From NCBI GenBank assembly GCA_946894095.1, contig OX335660.1, forward strand, positions 4,779,001 to 4,843,000: DNA of 64,000 bases, in the 5' to 3' direction. Numbering within the stretch: the stretch's first letter is position 1; each line of letters opens with the position of its first letter. The notes under the pieces were generated by a model. It worked only from the letters and a program-made list of their open reading frames with translations, was not told the DNA's origin and made no database searches. The position numbers and the translations under genes are program-made. Positions 1 through 12,241 of this stretch are shown piece by piece. This DNA is from Incurvaria masculella (Eukaryota > Arthropoda > Insecta > Lepidoptera > Incurvariidae).

Positions 1-2216
1 GTCGTATTGAGACAAAGCAAATTCCAAGCCTTCAAAGCATCGTTGACATGGCTAATCTCACACACGTCTCCAGTAAATTTTAACATGTTAGAGACTAAGT
101 GTGAGACGCCATGAGCCGACGCCAGGAAAGCAGGGAGTACTATGTCGTTTATTTTCCGGATGCCTATTCCGCCAAATTTTATTGGTAAAGTCGCTTGTGT
201 CCACTGTTCATTATTGAAATGTATATTTATAATTGCCTGAAGAGAATCTTTGGAGACCGAGTCCATGTAATCAATAAACTCTTGAAATTTCCATATTGGT
301 GTAGTACGTATCGTGTAAGTTAATTTGGGAATATAAAAACAATTTTTGAGCAGATAGTATCCTGTATGAGAATTTAGTGTTTTGACACGTTCGGACATTA
401 AAGTAATTTCCTCCTTCTTTTTATTGAGGATAGACTGAGCAGAGTTTAATGTGATCGGTGAACCTAGTAGAGTCAAACCTTTGGTCGCTACGTTTATTCC
501 CGGAGCAATATTATTAAAATGATCAACGATGTTGGTGTCGTGAGTAGAGCAAAAATATAATTCACTTTTTTGAGCGTTCATTTCCAGACCTAGTTTTGCA
601 AATTCCGAAATAAGTATTTTAAGATCACACATTACGGTATCTGGGTCCCCGGCCAACGTGCCATCATCCAAATACCAGACATTTAGTTCGGAAGTAATTT
701 TCTTTATGATGGGGTGTATGGAAAGACTAAAAATAAGAGGGCCCAGAGGGTCTCCTTGTTGTGCTCCAACCTGGGATGAGATGGTTTGGCTGCCGAAAAA
801 CAAGAGAGAGGGAGCTGAGTAGCACTGCGATAGGAACGGATAAAGCTTGGGCGTCACTTCGTTAACTTCACTTAGCAATGTATCCCTGTGAACAGAATTG
901 AATGCATTTTTTAAATCAACTTTTAAAACAACTTTGTTTGAATTCTGGTTTGTATCGATGTAGGTTCTTACTGCGTGGATTGCAGCTTCGCAACCACGCT
1001 TGGTGGCGAAACCGAGCTGTAAAGGCTGGAAGTGAGGCCCTGCGAAATCTTTTATAGAAGTGCATGCTAGTTTGGCGGTGAGACAGCGATACACATTTCC
1101 AATGGCAATAGGTCTGATCCCACCGTCTTTCTTCTTAAGAGCTATTAAGTTAGCGCCATACAAAAATTCACATGCTTCGCAGATCACTTAACCAGACAGC
1201 ATTAAATTGCATAGAGCTGTTATTGAAGAAATCAGTCTTTGTCCTGCTTCGCCGGCAGAGGGACTCGTCAGATCCTTCAGGTGTTGTGGTCTGATTCCAT
1301 CAATTCCTGAGGCGGAACCGGGTGCGAAACTAGATATGGCGTCGTAGACCTTCGAATCAGATACGGCTAGGCAGTCAGTAGAATCGGTGGATGGTGGCGG
1401 GAAAATTTATTCATGGAGTGAGATTGGATGTTTCAACTTCAATTTTTCAAATATAACGTCGTCCTGTGGCGCGAGGTCATCTGAAGATGAGAGTAGTCGT
1501 ACGGCACCTCGAACATCTCCATCGCTGCATTTCGCTTCAACGCGCTTTGCGAGTGAGCTTTTGTGCTTTATACTCGATTGAGAAATGGTTCTCTCATTTG
1601 GTGTCAACAGATTGGCTTTTATTTTAGACACCAAAGATATATTTGTTGGGTTCAGATCAGGTACACGAAATGCGTTATATGCGAAGTACATTAATTCCTT
1701 CCATGCATTTAAATCATTTTTGTTAATACATCCTCGTAGCACGCTGCTTAGTTTATCAGCTGCTGCTGGTCGTGCTCCTTTTGGAATTCGGCGCAGGACG
1801 CGAATGTTTTGCTTATAATCTGCTAGATGTTTGTTGAATCCTTCTGATGAAGTTGGCTGTGTTTGGATTAATTCCGGACGATTTAGAGATAAGTTCGGAT
1901 GGGCTCTGCTGTGGTGAATGCGTAAGCCCTTTAAGCCTTTAAAGCTACGAGGGGCTGTGGAAGTGCATGGACAGTGTGGGCAAATGAATGGAGTTCTGCC
2001 GTCTGTGTTACTGGTTGTCGCCGGCGGAGCTGAGTGTGCTGAAGCGTAGATACTTGAGCCATTTTCGAGTATGGACGGGCTATTTGGATTTCCATCGTAG
2101 TCTCTGGGGCTGACTGCAGGAACTGTCCGATTGTACTGGGTGTGTTCTGATAGTGACGCCGAATGTGAAGCTGAAGTGCTAATGTGGGTTGATGCCAACT
2201 CCAGTTGGTCGTCCAT
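1..2216 (-). pseudogene. Non-LTR retrotransposon polyprotein with N-terminal zinc finger (relic, runs off left edge)
   Basis: Read leftwards. The frame opens at 2216 and has a C2H2-type finger (CPHC, then HHSRAHP) about 80-110 residues in. It continues in the same frame into a reverse transcriptase: 'ALKKKDGGIRPIAIGNVYR', 'LQLGFATKRG', 'LKVDLKNAFNSV', 'GAQQGDPLGPLIFS' and the catalytic 'YLDDG' at 663-674. The later 'KFGGIGIRKINDIVLPAFLAS' stretch matches the second element at 18.9-21.0 kb. An N-terminal finger plus this reverse transcriptase type resembles non-LTR families that use a restriction-like endonuclease; that C-terminal part lies outside the window. Two in-frame stops, at 1407-1409 and 1188-1190, make it inactive. 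The clade name is uncertain. Confidence 0.85.
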
Positions 2217-2379
2217 ATGATTACACTTGGATATCTACATTTTTTTTTTGTTGCCAAAAAGCATAAAATACGTCTAAATAAACTAAGATTCTATTAAAAT
2301 AATTACAATAATATATTTTTTTCCCAAATTGACGTCTTATCTCTTTGACAGCTACTTTATTCTTTTGATAATTATTTAG

Positions 2380-2651
2380 ACGAGCATGCTAATTTAGACG
2401 GTATTTCGAAACTATTGTTAAGTCATTTAAGGAAAAATGTTCTTGTAAAATGGATCAATTGTATTAATCACAGTGAACAAGCACAGTCATATCTTTTTGA
2501 AATTGTTTTAAAGTTTCAACTCAATTATTGGTGTAAATCTGTTAATAGATTATTGAAGGGAATAGATAGTAGGGCTGATCAGAAGTTAGGTTATTTTCAA
2601 AAGTTAGCTGTAGAAAAATTCAAAAAGTCCTTGAAAAGGAAGCACCGGTAG
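2380..2651 (+). CDS. Possible terminal exon of an unrecognised host gene
   Basis: An open frame of about 90 codons follows an acceptor-like 'ATTATTTAG' ending at 2379. It reads DEHANLDGISKLLL, then a hydrophobic and basic helical stretch, and ends in KSLKRKHR at 2651. A polyadenylation signal AATAAA lies about 100 nt downstream at 2752-2757. The first methionine in frame is at 2415, but a stop lies just upstream of the acceptor, so an internal exon start fits better than a small gene. I do not recognise the family. It could also be the tail of a decayed transposon gene. Confidence 0.3.
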
Positions 2652-2659
2652 TTATTATA

Positions 2660-3286
2660 GCACTTATCCAGAGCAGATGAACACGTTCAGATCTTTTCCC
2701 ATGAATACATGACCGGGTAACAAAAGTAGCCTATTATAATTATTGAATTTCAATAAATTTGACTGTAAACAGGGGGTTACATTTTGTATCATTGTTATTG
2801 TTATTAAAATTATTATTTTGATAAATACTACATGTAGTATAAAATTGCTGACAAATTTTTGATGATACAATTTAGTATGAATAATGACGAAGGCTCTGTA
2901 CACCCGAATTTCGAATTTCGAATACAAATAGAGTTTATAGTATTTAACCGTTGTTAAATACTATTAAATGTTAACATAATGTAGATTTAGTAAATAATAG
3001 GGTTCAAATTATAGATGGCGTAAAATTAATTTATCAATATCTCATCTCGGAATACCTCCGCCACCCGGACTTTCATCAGCATTTGATTAATTTGAAATCC
3101 CTTTTAGTGATTAGCTAAATGAAACTTTCAACTAATCGTCATTTGTCTAAGTCCTTTTCTCATTTTCAGTATGAAAATTGCCGCATTTACTATCAACCAT
3201 TGACTTCCTAACTTATCGCACTCGCGATTATTTTTTTAACTAATCGTAATTCTACATTTTCCATAGGTAACTAACTAGGTAATAAC
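2660..3286. other. No gene seen
   Basis: AT-rich sequence after the possible terminal exon. Short open frames here lack recognisable motifs. An 'ATAGATGGCG' motif occurs at 3011-3020. Confidence 0.5.
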
Positions 3287-3290
3287 TTAA

Positions 3291-3761
3291 GGGCCTGGTA
3301 CTAGCCAAATCGCAAAGTTAGACGAGGCACCCCAAGTTAACTAACTAAGTCTGACGATTATAAGTGTCATTCTTACAATATATGATTCCTTGTCTAGGAA
3401 TCGAATTATTTTCGTTAATGTATGTTTCCTTTTTCTATACAAAATACATTGCGGAAACGGTGTCCATTTCCGAACTTTTTTGACTAAATGTAGAAATCTA
3501 AAAGCAAATGGATTTTTTTGTTTATGCATATATGCTGTTTTTGCTTATATCTAGAAATCGAATTACTTTCAGATTTCTAATGAGAAAAATCAACTTTTTT
3601 ATTTTTATTATTATTTAAATAAATGATGGAATAAAAAAAAATTAACAATCCATTATCAGTCTGGAGTTCTATTTGGATTTGCTGAAGCGTTTCACTACAT
3701 ATTATTACATTTGTTAAAAAGTGCATTTGTATGGCGCGAGTAGTTGGCTAGTCCTAGCGCC
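3291..3761 (-). mobile_element. TTAA-flanked MITE, copy 1 (471 bp)
   Basis: Flanked on both sides by TTAA (3287-3290 and 3762-3765). The ends are imperfect inverted repeats, GGGCCTGGTACTAGCC and, on the other strand, GGCGCTAGGACTAGCC. Copies 3 and 4 have exactly the same length, in the opposite orientation. There is no coding capacity. The TTAA target implies mobilisation by a piggyBac-type transposase, although its ends do not match the piggyBac relics in this window. Confidence 0.85.
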
Positions 3762-3769
3762 TTAAATAC

Positions 3770-4122
3770 AATTTTCGATCTTCGAAACTTGAAGAAATTA
3801 TGTATTCATCATTTATACTTACTACAAAAAAAAAATCCGTGAAAATTAAATTATTGTAGATAATATTAAGAGTAAAAATACTTTTAAGTACTTCAGTAGA
3901 TTTTTTCCAAAGAAAAATAAAGTATATTTATTTCACTAAGAAATTAACGTTTTATTACTTATTTTATCTATGAACATTGCTGGTTAAAAAGTCGACTTTG
4001 GTTCCAGCAATGCTCATAAAAATCTTGAAATCTTCTAACTTATCCCTAATCTGGCAACCTTTTGAGTTAAAAGTAGCGCTTTCTCTTTCTAACGTTGGCC
4101 TTTATATCGCTGTTTCACCTTG
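3770..4122. other. No gene seen
   Basis: AT-rich spacer between the first MITE and the Myb/SANT-like relic, without a supported reading frame. Confidence 0.45.
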
Positions 4123-4515
4123 TTACCCCGAAGTGTACCCAGCCTTCCCATCTATATTACGCAGTAATATTATATTATCTATGCTCCTCAGCAGCGCGCG
4201 AGTGTCCTTTTCCGGCCCGGCAGGGGGAAGGTGGACCGCTACGGCAGCAGACTCGCTGTGTGCACAGAAGTACTCGGCAACATCATCGTCGGCCACCTTT
4301 TCTAGGGCACCACCTCGTATGTCTAACAAATCGCTTATCGCTGCGTATCTTTTTCTCGTGTGGTTTTTTAAGAGAGATACCACTTTATCTTCACGAAGTC
4401 TTTATGCCTGAAGTGGATTCCTTTCTCATTAAACTCATTTGTAAGTTTATCCCATTCCGCTTCTTTAGGAGCCCTCTTTATAACCCAGTGGCTGCTTTAG
4501 AGCCGGATATTGATC
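4123..4515 (-). pseudogene. Myb/SANT-like (zeste-type) DNA-binding domain relic
   Basis: Reading leftwards from about 4515 the translation gives 'KEAEWDKLTNEFNEKG', 'DFVKIKW' and, after a frame change near 4370, 'KNHTRKRYAAISDLLDIRGG'. The Trp spacing and the 'RK..A....GG' ending fit the zeste/MSANTD-type three-helix domain found in host factors and in DNA-binding proteins of some transposons. The frameshift and an upstream stop suggest a dead copy. The following residues up to the stop at 4123 are not recognisable. Transposon accessory protein and host gene remnant are both possible. Confidence 0.4.
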
Positions 4516-4599
4516 GAAATATTGGTGAATGTTGCATTTCTTATGCTCAAGGCTTCGTAGTCTATATTGTCTCTGTCCAGTAGAGTTCGAAAAGAGGCC

Positions 4600-6690
4600 A
4601 TGGCTCCACACTATTTTCGAGCCGCTTCACATGGTCTACCAAAGCAGGGTTATCTGACAAAACAAAAACAGTCCAATTCAGAGAGTCCCTGTCAAAACTT
4701 GGTACGAGATTAGCGCTGGACTAACCATACAAGAACCGATTTAGTCCGGCGTGTTAAAGTTAGTCAGTCCGCCCACTCTGAATACAGCTGTAAATGTTTA
4801 AATGAATAAGAAACTATTAAATAGATTCCAACTCATATTATTCTTTAGAATATCGTTTAAAGGCTGTTCCGACCCATAATTTTGTTTTGTACACAGATCT
4901 CAAAAAGTATTCCACTTTTAGCCACAAATTCATTATAAATGTGAAATATAGCCATAGCATTGCGGCGAAAACGTTTGCCAGTGATTCTCAAAAGCCTTGA
5001 CATTTAATTTTAATTTTGTCCCATGACTTTGAATTTAATTTTCTTTATTTTTTTGTAAACATACTGGCGTTACATTATTTTTTTCCACGTAAAATATTGT
5101 TTACTACAATAAAATCTGGTAATTCTATTAAATTATAATAAACAATATCTAAATTAAAAGTAGAAAACGTAAAATTCAGTTGTATAGAAATGTTATGTCC
5201 CACTACAAAATGTGAGTGAATAAGTTTACTTTATTGACAATAATAATTGTACAATGCAGTATGTCATTATTTTATCCAAACAATATGATGATCACTTTAC
5301 CTAAAAATAAACATTTTGTGTTAATATTTTTTTATTTTATTTTTTACTAGCAGCCCGTCCCGGCTTTGCACGGGCATAATGTCATTTAAAAAAATATTAT
5401 TTTGACACAATGATACACAAATAAACCATTTTTACGTAGAGTTCCTACATTGAGATATTTGAAATAAAAAACTTAGATATTATTATTACATGATTATTAG
5501 ATATTAGAGAATTAATAAATTCAAAGTGCTATAGGGAGAACCGCGGCCTCCGAGGCACGCTCCCGCCGCCCCGGCCGGCCGGTACCGCCGCAAACACTAC
5601 ATCCCGCAATTTTTTAATCTATAATATCTTCGAAAATATTCATTTAAATCATATGCTGTAAAGGGCCGTATAGATCTATATTAAACCAACAATGTATTTA
5701 AGGTATTTAATTGGATAAGGATTAATGCTGTATTGATTAAAATCGCTTCGAAAATTAGCCATTATTTGTCGTAAAAAGTAACTGAGAAAAAAATGTTATT
5801 GTGGGATATCTATAAGAGATAGATATATACCATCGCGGAGTTTTCTGTAGACCTTTTCGATGCATACAATACTTAGTACATTATTTTGATAAATCTCGTA
5901 GGGTTCAACCTGCGTTTGCAATGTAAGCGGAAAAAATGTAATTTTTTACGACATCACATTGGAAACCTCAAAAATAACAGTATTTCTCCACTATTTAATG
6001 GATGTTATTATACACTATTATTTTATTATTATATTACACGACTATTATTTTCCAATATACAACCAAAATAAATTTTGACATGACAGGTAGGTAGAGAGTA
6101 CTATGACGAAATACATAAACTTCAACGTGGCAGCCATTATGTTTTTTGACATGTGACAATTATTGACGTCTAAACTGAGGGCGTATTTGTAATCTACACC
6201 CTCGAAAACCTATAAAACTAATACCAACTTGAAAGTCAATTTCCAACCAACTTTACGCTATTGAAAATTATATTATAATTTTCTATGCGCCCCAAAAGGA
6301 CAAGGATAACTTCAAAAATATCATTCGTTTATAAAATCGTTGTTCATTTCACATCAATGTTTCGTACGAATATTTGTATTTCTGAACTCCCCTGAACTTT
6401 TAAAGCATTATTTTATGTACCCCAGTCACCACTCATTTGATCATAAAACCAGATTCAAACAACCAGTACGTTACAAAAATTATACTTAATTACTTATCAA
6501 ACAAAAATATGAAAATGGATTAGATGTAAAGTCCTAGTCAAAAGTACCGAGAATTTGTTCAACCTCCTATGCATTGTTATCAATTTCCTTTTACAGGTAA
6601 TATTATTTAGTGGTGATGGGGATTGTTATAATTTAATTCTCAATGGGTATTCTAAAATATATTGCCAACAGAATGTGAACTAAGCTTTAG
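4600..6690. other. Gene-poor interval with repeat fragments
   Basis: No supported gene. At about 5345-5385 there is a fragment whose core CCCGGCTTTGCACGGG nearly matches a second fragment at about 42752-42767. At 5535-5600 there is a short, very GC-rich island in otherwise AT-rich sequence. Confidence 0.5.
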
Positions 6691-6698
6691 TGCTCCAA

Positions 6699-6761
6699 AG
6701 CGTCACTTATGTACTCCTTAGCGTCACATTTGTCGAAACGTGACGCTTCGGACGTGACGCT
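6699..6761. repeat. Cluster of four AGCGTCAC motifs, two per orientation
   Basis: AGCGTCAC occurs at 6699-6706 and 6720-6727, and its reverse complement GTGACGCT at 6740-6747 and 6754-6761. The cluster is symmetric and could fold or bind a dimeric protein. No adjacent gene is recognised. Confidence 0.6.
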
Positions 6762-6769
6762 TTCACGAC

Positions 6770-7670
6770 TTTCAATGTTATTAAAAATACTGCTCCTTTC
6801 CTATGAAAAAACTGTAGTTTATTACTATATGTTTTTAATATCATATAGTTTACGATTGTATTAAACATATTTGGAAGTCGAATAAGCCACTCTTACCTTG
6901 CCAAATCCGAAACGCTAGCGGAAGCCTCCAACTAGAACCACCGCGACGCGACCACTTTGCACTCAGTTTATAGGCGAAATACCGTTGACCACAGACAACA
7001 TAGAGCTTTTCCTAGTTGCTGGTGTTGCCAATTAATCGATAAACAACCTACTTTATTATTATTTTGTAGAAATAGGGTAGAAAAGGCCGTGACTCCTATG
7101 GGAATTCCGCAATCTCTGTTTTCGGGGACAGCTTTAAATTATAGATTATAACCTATTATTGAATAAAACTGCTTTGTTTTATGGCAAACCATTAAAGTTT
7201 TTGTTTATAATCTATAGGATAAATACCCAACCATAATTAAAAATAAATGGAAACATAATTGATTTGTTCTTCAAAGTGCATAAGGCATGCGTGAGACACG
7301 CAAAAAGAGGTGCACTTCGTCTCTAATTTCTGAAATAGTTTTAGTTTTATTAAAGAAGAAGAGATAACGGTGCATTACGACAATAGCATATTAGTAATAT
7401 TATTAGAAAAACCAGGATTCTTAGAAACTATTTTATATTTTAAAAATATTGAAAGTCAGCGGACAGGGCATTTTCGCTATGAGCAACCTCTCTGAGAATG
7501 GCTCGGTTACGTATAGAATGGACACGTATGGTTACAAAGTGGACCGACATAAGCCTTGCCTTACACAGAATCAAGCATTATATATTTTTTTAGTTTATTT
7601 TATTTTATTATTAAATACAATTGTTGTTATGCTTGAAGTTAAATAAAAGCTTACCTTAATTGTAAGCTTT
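6770..7670. other. No gene seen
   Basis: AT-rich interval. Small open frames near 6957 and 7449 have no recognisable features. Confidence 0.45.
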
Positions 7671-7675
7671 TATAT

Positions 7676-8240
7676 AAATCAAATCAAATCAAATCAAAAT
7701 GTTTTTATTTTGGCGAGCATTATTGGTGGAAAAATCCATCATGCTATAGAAATAGTCAATTACAATATTACATTTTCAAAAGTTCACATCAAAAATATAA
7801 AAAGCTAAAATTAAGTAATTAAAAATACATTAAGAATATAAATTCAGTCACTGTAGAAACTAAAGATAGACATATCACCAATAAAACAATACTAATAATA
7901 ATAGAAATAACAACAACAGCAACAACAATGAAAACAATAGAAATAGATAAAAAAGAGATGCCTTCAGGCAATTGTCATTTCAAAATATTCTTGCGAGGAA
8001 TATATAACATTTTGGGTTAAGAAAAAATTCATTCTTTTTTGAACTTAACTGGAGCCAAAGACCTGATTGCTGGAGATATGTGATTATACATCTTTACTTT
8101 GTCCTGTAATGTACAAATTTAATTTTACCCAGTTCCCGGTTTCCGATTAAGCTGAAATTTTGCATGCATATGTAAATCGGATGACAATGCAATATTACGA
8201 ATATTATGATTTCTCCTGTTGATTTAGTTTATGTTTTCCT
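7676..8240 (-). mobile_element. Probable 3' fragment of a non-LTR retrotransposon
   Basis: On the minus strand the segment ends in a (GATTT)n tail (7678-7697 on the plus strand), the kind of simple tail left by target-primed reverse transcription. A similar GATTT-type tail ends the fragment at 61.8-62.5 kb. No coding part is recognised. Confidence 0.35.
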
Positions 8241-8369
8241 AAATACTTGTCAAGACTTTTTTAAAAAAAATTGACATTTTCGGCACTAATAATTTCTTGT
8301 GGTAGTTTATTTCTGATGTTAATATTAATTACTGATGTAAATTTAATTATTGCGTTGCAGACACACAAA

Positions 8370-10560
8370 ATGCCCTTAACTTCTGCAGAAAATGTAAGGC
8401 GTTATCGGGAGCGATTGAAAAACAATCCAGACAAACTAGAAGAAGTACGTAAAAAAAATCTCGACCGAATAAAAAAAATACAAAAAAAATCGCAGAACTA
8501 TCTGAGCCTGAAAAAATTTAACGACGTGAATTATGGCGCAAGCTAAAAAACAATCAAAGACAAAAAGAACAACAAAAAAGAAACGTTCAACCAAACACAT
8601 CTAATCAACACCAAGATGAGTTAAACCCAAACGTCGGACTACAGATACCTGTAACGTTAACCTTGCAAAAATACGAAGATTCTCAAAAATGCTAATATTA
8701 AATTGCAAACAAAAATTCAAGGATTGACAATTATATAAACAGCGTAAAAGAATGTATCGTAGGAAACAAAATGAACATGATTATGCAGAGCTCTGCAAAT
8801 CTATAAAAACTACCTACAAACAGTCTAAAAGCATGAAAGAGAAAATACTCATAAAGTCTATAATCAGCTATAGTGCCATGCATAAAGACGCTAAACGGAA
8901 TGTATTGGGCCTGGCTACCAAAGTCAGAACGAGTAAGTTAACAAAATCATCAAAGAAAGTCAGCACAACATTTTATAATATACAGAAGTTCTACTTGCGC
9001 GAAGACATCAGTAAAATGACCAGTGGAAAGCAGGAAACAATTACAAGAAAAAAGAAAAAAAAAAACAAATTAGATATTTAGTAAATACTTTAAAAAACCT
9101 GTACATTACGTATATCAAGGAAGGTGGAAAGTCGTCATTTGCAACATTTGCAAGGCACAGGCCATTTTATGTTATAGCCCCATCACTGCGCAATCTCAAC
9201 ACCTGTATGTGTGTAAAGCATAGTAATATGCAATTTCTCATCTGTGCTCTGAAGAAAATGAACATAATAACATCAGAAAAGTTGGATGTTGCACTAAAGG
9301 CATGTGATATACATTCATATGAGTGTATGTACAACAAGTGTTCAAAATGTGCAAATCCCACTATCGATACTGAAAATGTTCTGAATACACTAGAAGAAGC
9401 ATCATGGCTAGAGTGGACGCGAAAAGATCACACCTACCAAAAAAGTACAGAGCGTGGAACTACGGAAACTATAACCACAAAAAAAACTGTGAAATCTATA
9501 AAACAAGGCACAATAAGTGGAATGATCGCAGAATTCACCAAAAACGCGACACCTTTCAAAAAACACTTGTTTAATGACTATCACCAGCAGTTGCAATACA
9601 GGCAGTGTTCAAAAAATTTGACCACCGATGAAGCATTTGTGCATTGTGACTTTTCCGAAAACTATGAGTGTAAGCTAGCCGCGGAAATTCAGGCCATGCA
9701 CTTTGGCGCCTCCAAAACTCAAGTAACTTTGCATACAGGAATATTATCTGTCCATGACAGCAAGTCTATCCCATTCTGCACAATCAGTGAATCTAACGAC
9801 CATCAGCCGGGTGCTATATGGGCGCATCTGCTTCCTATCATCGACTACATAAAAACAATAGCGCCACAAATAAAAATTATCCATTTCTTTTCCCATGGCC
9901 CAAGCTGTCAGTATAGGCAAAAGAATTTTTTTTATCTCCTAAACCACTTTACAACAAAACTGGGGCTTATGTATGCAACTTGGAGCTTCTTTGAAGCTGG
10001 CCATGGAAAGGGTGCTCCAGATGGCATAGGAGGTGCCATAAAGAGATCCCTTGATCGCTTAGTTGCTTATGGCAACGATACCACAAATGCTTCTGATGCA
10101 TATAAATTCCTAAAAGAAAGTTCGACAAGCGTAAAGCTGTTCTACATTGACGAACAAGAAGTGAAACAAGTTACAGAACAATTAATATCTAACGATCTCT
10201 GCGCATTAGTGGGTACTATGGCGGTACACCAAGTTATCAGTACAGATAAAGGGAAAATAAGATATAGAGATCTGAGTTGCTTCTGTGGTCTAAAAAGAGG
10301 CCTCTGCTCGTGTTACTCTGTCCGTGAACACAATCTGACACTTCAAAAAATCAAAAATGCTGCCAATAACCCAGAAAGAAAATATTGGTGAAATGGCATA
10401 TCTGTCAGTGCACAAAGAGCCAGCTAATCCGAAAGCTACTATAAATTCGGAAATTCTTTGGGCAGAGAGTATAAAACCACAATATGGTAACGAACAACCA
10501 ATTTACGAGAAAATAATCACCAATCACGATAACGAAGATGAAAATTATTGGAATTTATAA
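8370..10560 (+). pseudogene. DNA-transposon transposase A (same family as B at 58.2 kb and C at 40.0 kb)
   Basis: The start 'MPLTSAENVRRYRERLK' at 8370 matches 'MPLTASEKMKRYRERLK' of copy B. It then has basic coiled-coil-like sequence, the family motif 'FYLREDISK' near 8988, 'ATFARHRPFYV' and 'CMCVKH' near 9210, and the catalytic core 'VHCDFSENY' (Asp at 9648), 'FFSHGPS' and 'GHGKGAPDGIGG' (Asp at 10020). Copies B and C have DGPS and DGAS where A has HGPS, so the second catalytic Asp is replaced by His (9894-9896). A frameshift near 8486, a stop at 8519 and an A-run frameshift near 9051-9066 also disable it. The longest open stretch is 9207-10391. The superfamily may be Sola, based on the 4-bp target duplication of copy C. 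Confidence 0.8.
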
Positions 10561-10564
10561 AAAT

Positions 10565-11025
10565 TTTAACCGTGGTGACAAAATAGACATGAAATTATTT
10601 TTTCCGACACTGTATTAATATATTTGCATTTTAATTAATGAGGAAATAAACATCACAATCTAAACTAGCAAACAAACGAAAATATTGGCCTGTAATAATT
10701 CATTTGATTATTTTTCTACAATTTGTTTCGGGTTACCAAGTAGACAGATTTTTTCTCCCAAAGAAACTATTTAATGTAATTTATCGAGGAAATTTAACAA
10801 ATTCAGATGGAATTATGTTATTAGTTGATACTTAAATCAACAAGTATTAATAATTAAATAGTTTGGCACGCAAAATATGAAATTGTTATTTTCTTACTGT
10901 GGGTCAAGGTTTTTGAGAATCAATGTTGCTATGATTTTTATTTAACAGCGCCATCTAACGGTGTAAAACTTCTAATCACTATTTACGCTCATCATTTATA
11001 GATAAATGTTTTTTAGTTAAGTAAT
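10565..11025. other. Downstream flank of transposase A, no gene
   Basis: AT-rich, presumably the transposon's 3' flank. I could not define its end. An AGCGCCATCT motif lies near 10948. Confidence 0.4.
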
Positions 11026-11030
11026 TTTTT

Positions 11031-11312
11031 TTATTTAGTAATTCCCTGTAATTCAAGTGGGACAACATCAGCAGCATCTCCAGGATGAGATGACACATCT
11101 TTAGAGGAACAAGATCTAGAATGAAGTCTCCTAGGAAGTTCTCCCAGTTCTCTTACTGGTCTTATTCTCATTATGTATGCTTCAGACAGGATCCCACTTG
11201 CGTTTCGTTTCTGTTTAAAGTTATTGGCCATGATAGAGGATGTGAAGTAGAGTGCCAGGGCTTCTTTGGTAAACACTGACGCTACCTGAAGAGACAGCTT
11301 CGTAAATGTCAC
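11031..11312 (-). CDS. Unrecognised open frame, protein-like composition
   Basis: A 93-residue frame with balanced composition, including 'SVFTKEALALYFTSSIM', 'MRIRPVRELGELPRRLHS' and a Ser/Asp-rich end. I recognise no family. It could be a terminal exon of a host gene or an element fragment. Nothing nearby helps to assign it. Confidence 0.2.
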   Translation of the reverse strand: MTFTKLSLQVASVFTKEALALYFTSSIMANNFKQKRNASGILSEAYIMRIRPVRELGELPRRLHSRSCSSKDVSSHPGDAADVVPLELQGITK

Positions 11313-11380
11313 ACTTTGTATTTTTACAGCTGTATTGTCATCCAGTAGTTTTCATATAATCAGCCTTCCAAGCTGTTTTC

Positions 11381-11407
11381 AATTCAATTCAATTCAATTC
11401 AATTCAA
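11381..11407. repeat. (CAATT)n simple repeat
   Basis: Five perfect consecutive AATTC units, a pentanucleotide microsatellite. Confidence 0.9.
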
Positions 11408-11837
11408 TGCCACACAATGTGGCGTATATTTCACAGATATATGGTTATGTTGTTAGTATTATGATAGTTGAACCTGATTTAGTAATCCGTTATTTTGTGA
11501 CCTACATGCTAAAATACCAGGTCCATCAACTGACTCATGGAGTAGGTTCAGCACCTGTAAGTTGAAAAAATACTAAGTACTGAACGACTATACCTACATA
11601 CATACTAATATAGATTATTTTATGCAACCTAATGGAATGATACTTTTATATCTTCATACGTCTATTTAATCATTGTGATATCTACTTTCGGAAGTCATAT
11701 ATTGTCAGAAGTATTGGGACAATCGTCACTCGTTAGTGGAAAGATAGTTATTGCGCTACATCTTCACGTGTAGCCTAGGAGGTAAAAGAGTAAGACTGGA
11801 GTGCATAATTTCTGGTTACCGCTTATGTAATTGTTAA

Positions 11838-11990
11838 GATATATCTGTCTACTTTTTACTTTGTTCGTTTATTTGAGTTTCAGCGACATCTACATTTGAA
11901 GCTTTGTAATCAGATTATTTTCAAAATCTGATTACAATGCTTCAAATGTAGATGTCGCTGAAACTTAAAATAATGGATAGACACATCCTA
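11838..11990. repeat. Foldback (hairpin) element
   Basis: Two nearly perfect inverted arms of about 42 bases (about 11877-11918 and 11928-11969) flank a 10-base centre, with weaker complementarity continuing outwards. The arms contain GACATCTACATTTGAAGC and its reverse complement. This is the structure of a small foldback or MITE relic. No target duplication was defined. Confidence 0.7.
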
Positions 11991-12241
11991 ACCCGTATAA
12001 CACGAACGACGCCGCATCGGCGTCCTCTACCGCGCTCCCGCTACCTGCTCTGATTGGCAATTTTTTGTGTGGGCATAGATTGACTTTATTGAAGAGTGTA
12101 TGACGCTTTTGATTGGCTAAACTGCGACCCATTAGCTGCAACTTCGTAAAACAAAATATTTTTTTTAAATCTGCGCGGCTCGTCTCGCTGCCAGTCGACC
12201 GAGGTACGTTTGCGCGCGTGGTTCTGTGCCGGCTGAAAAGG

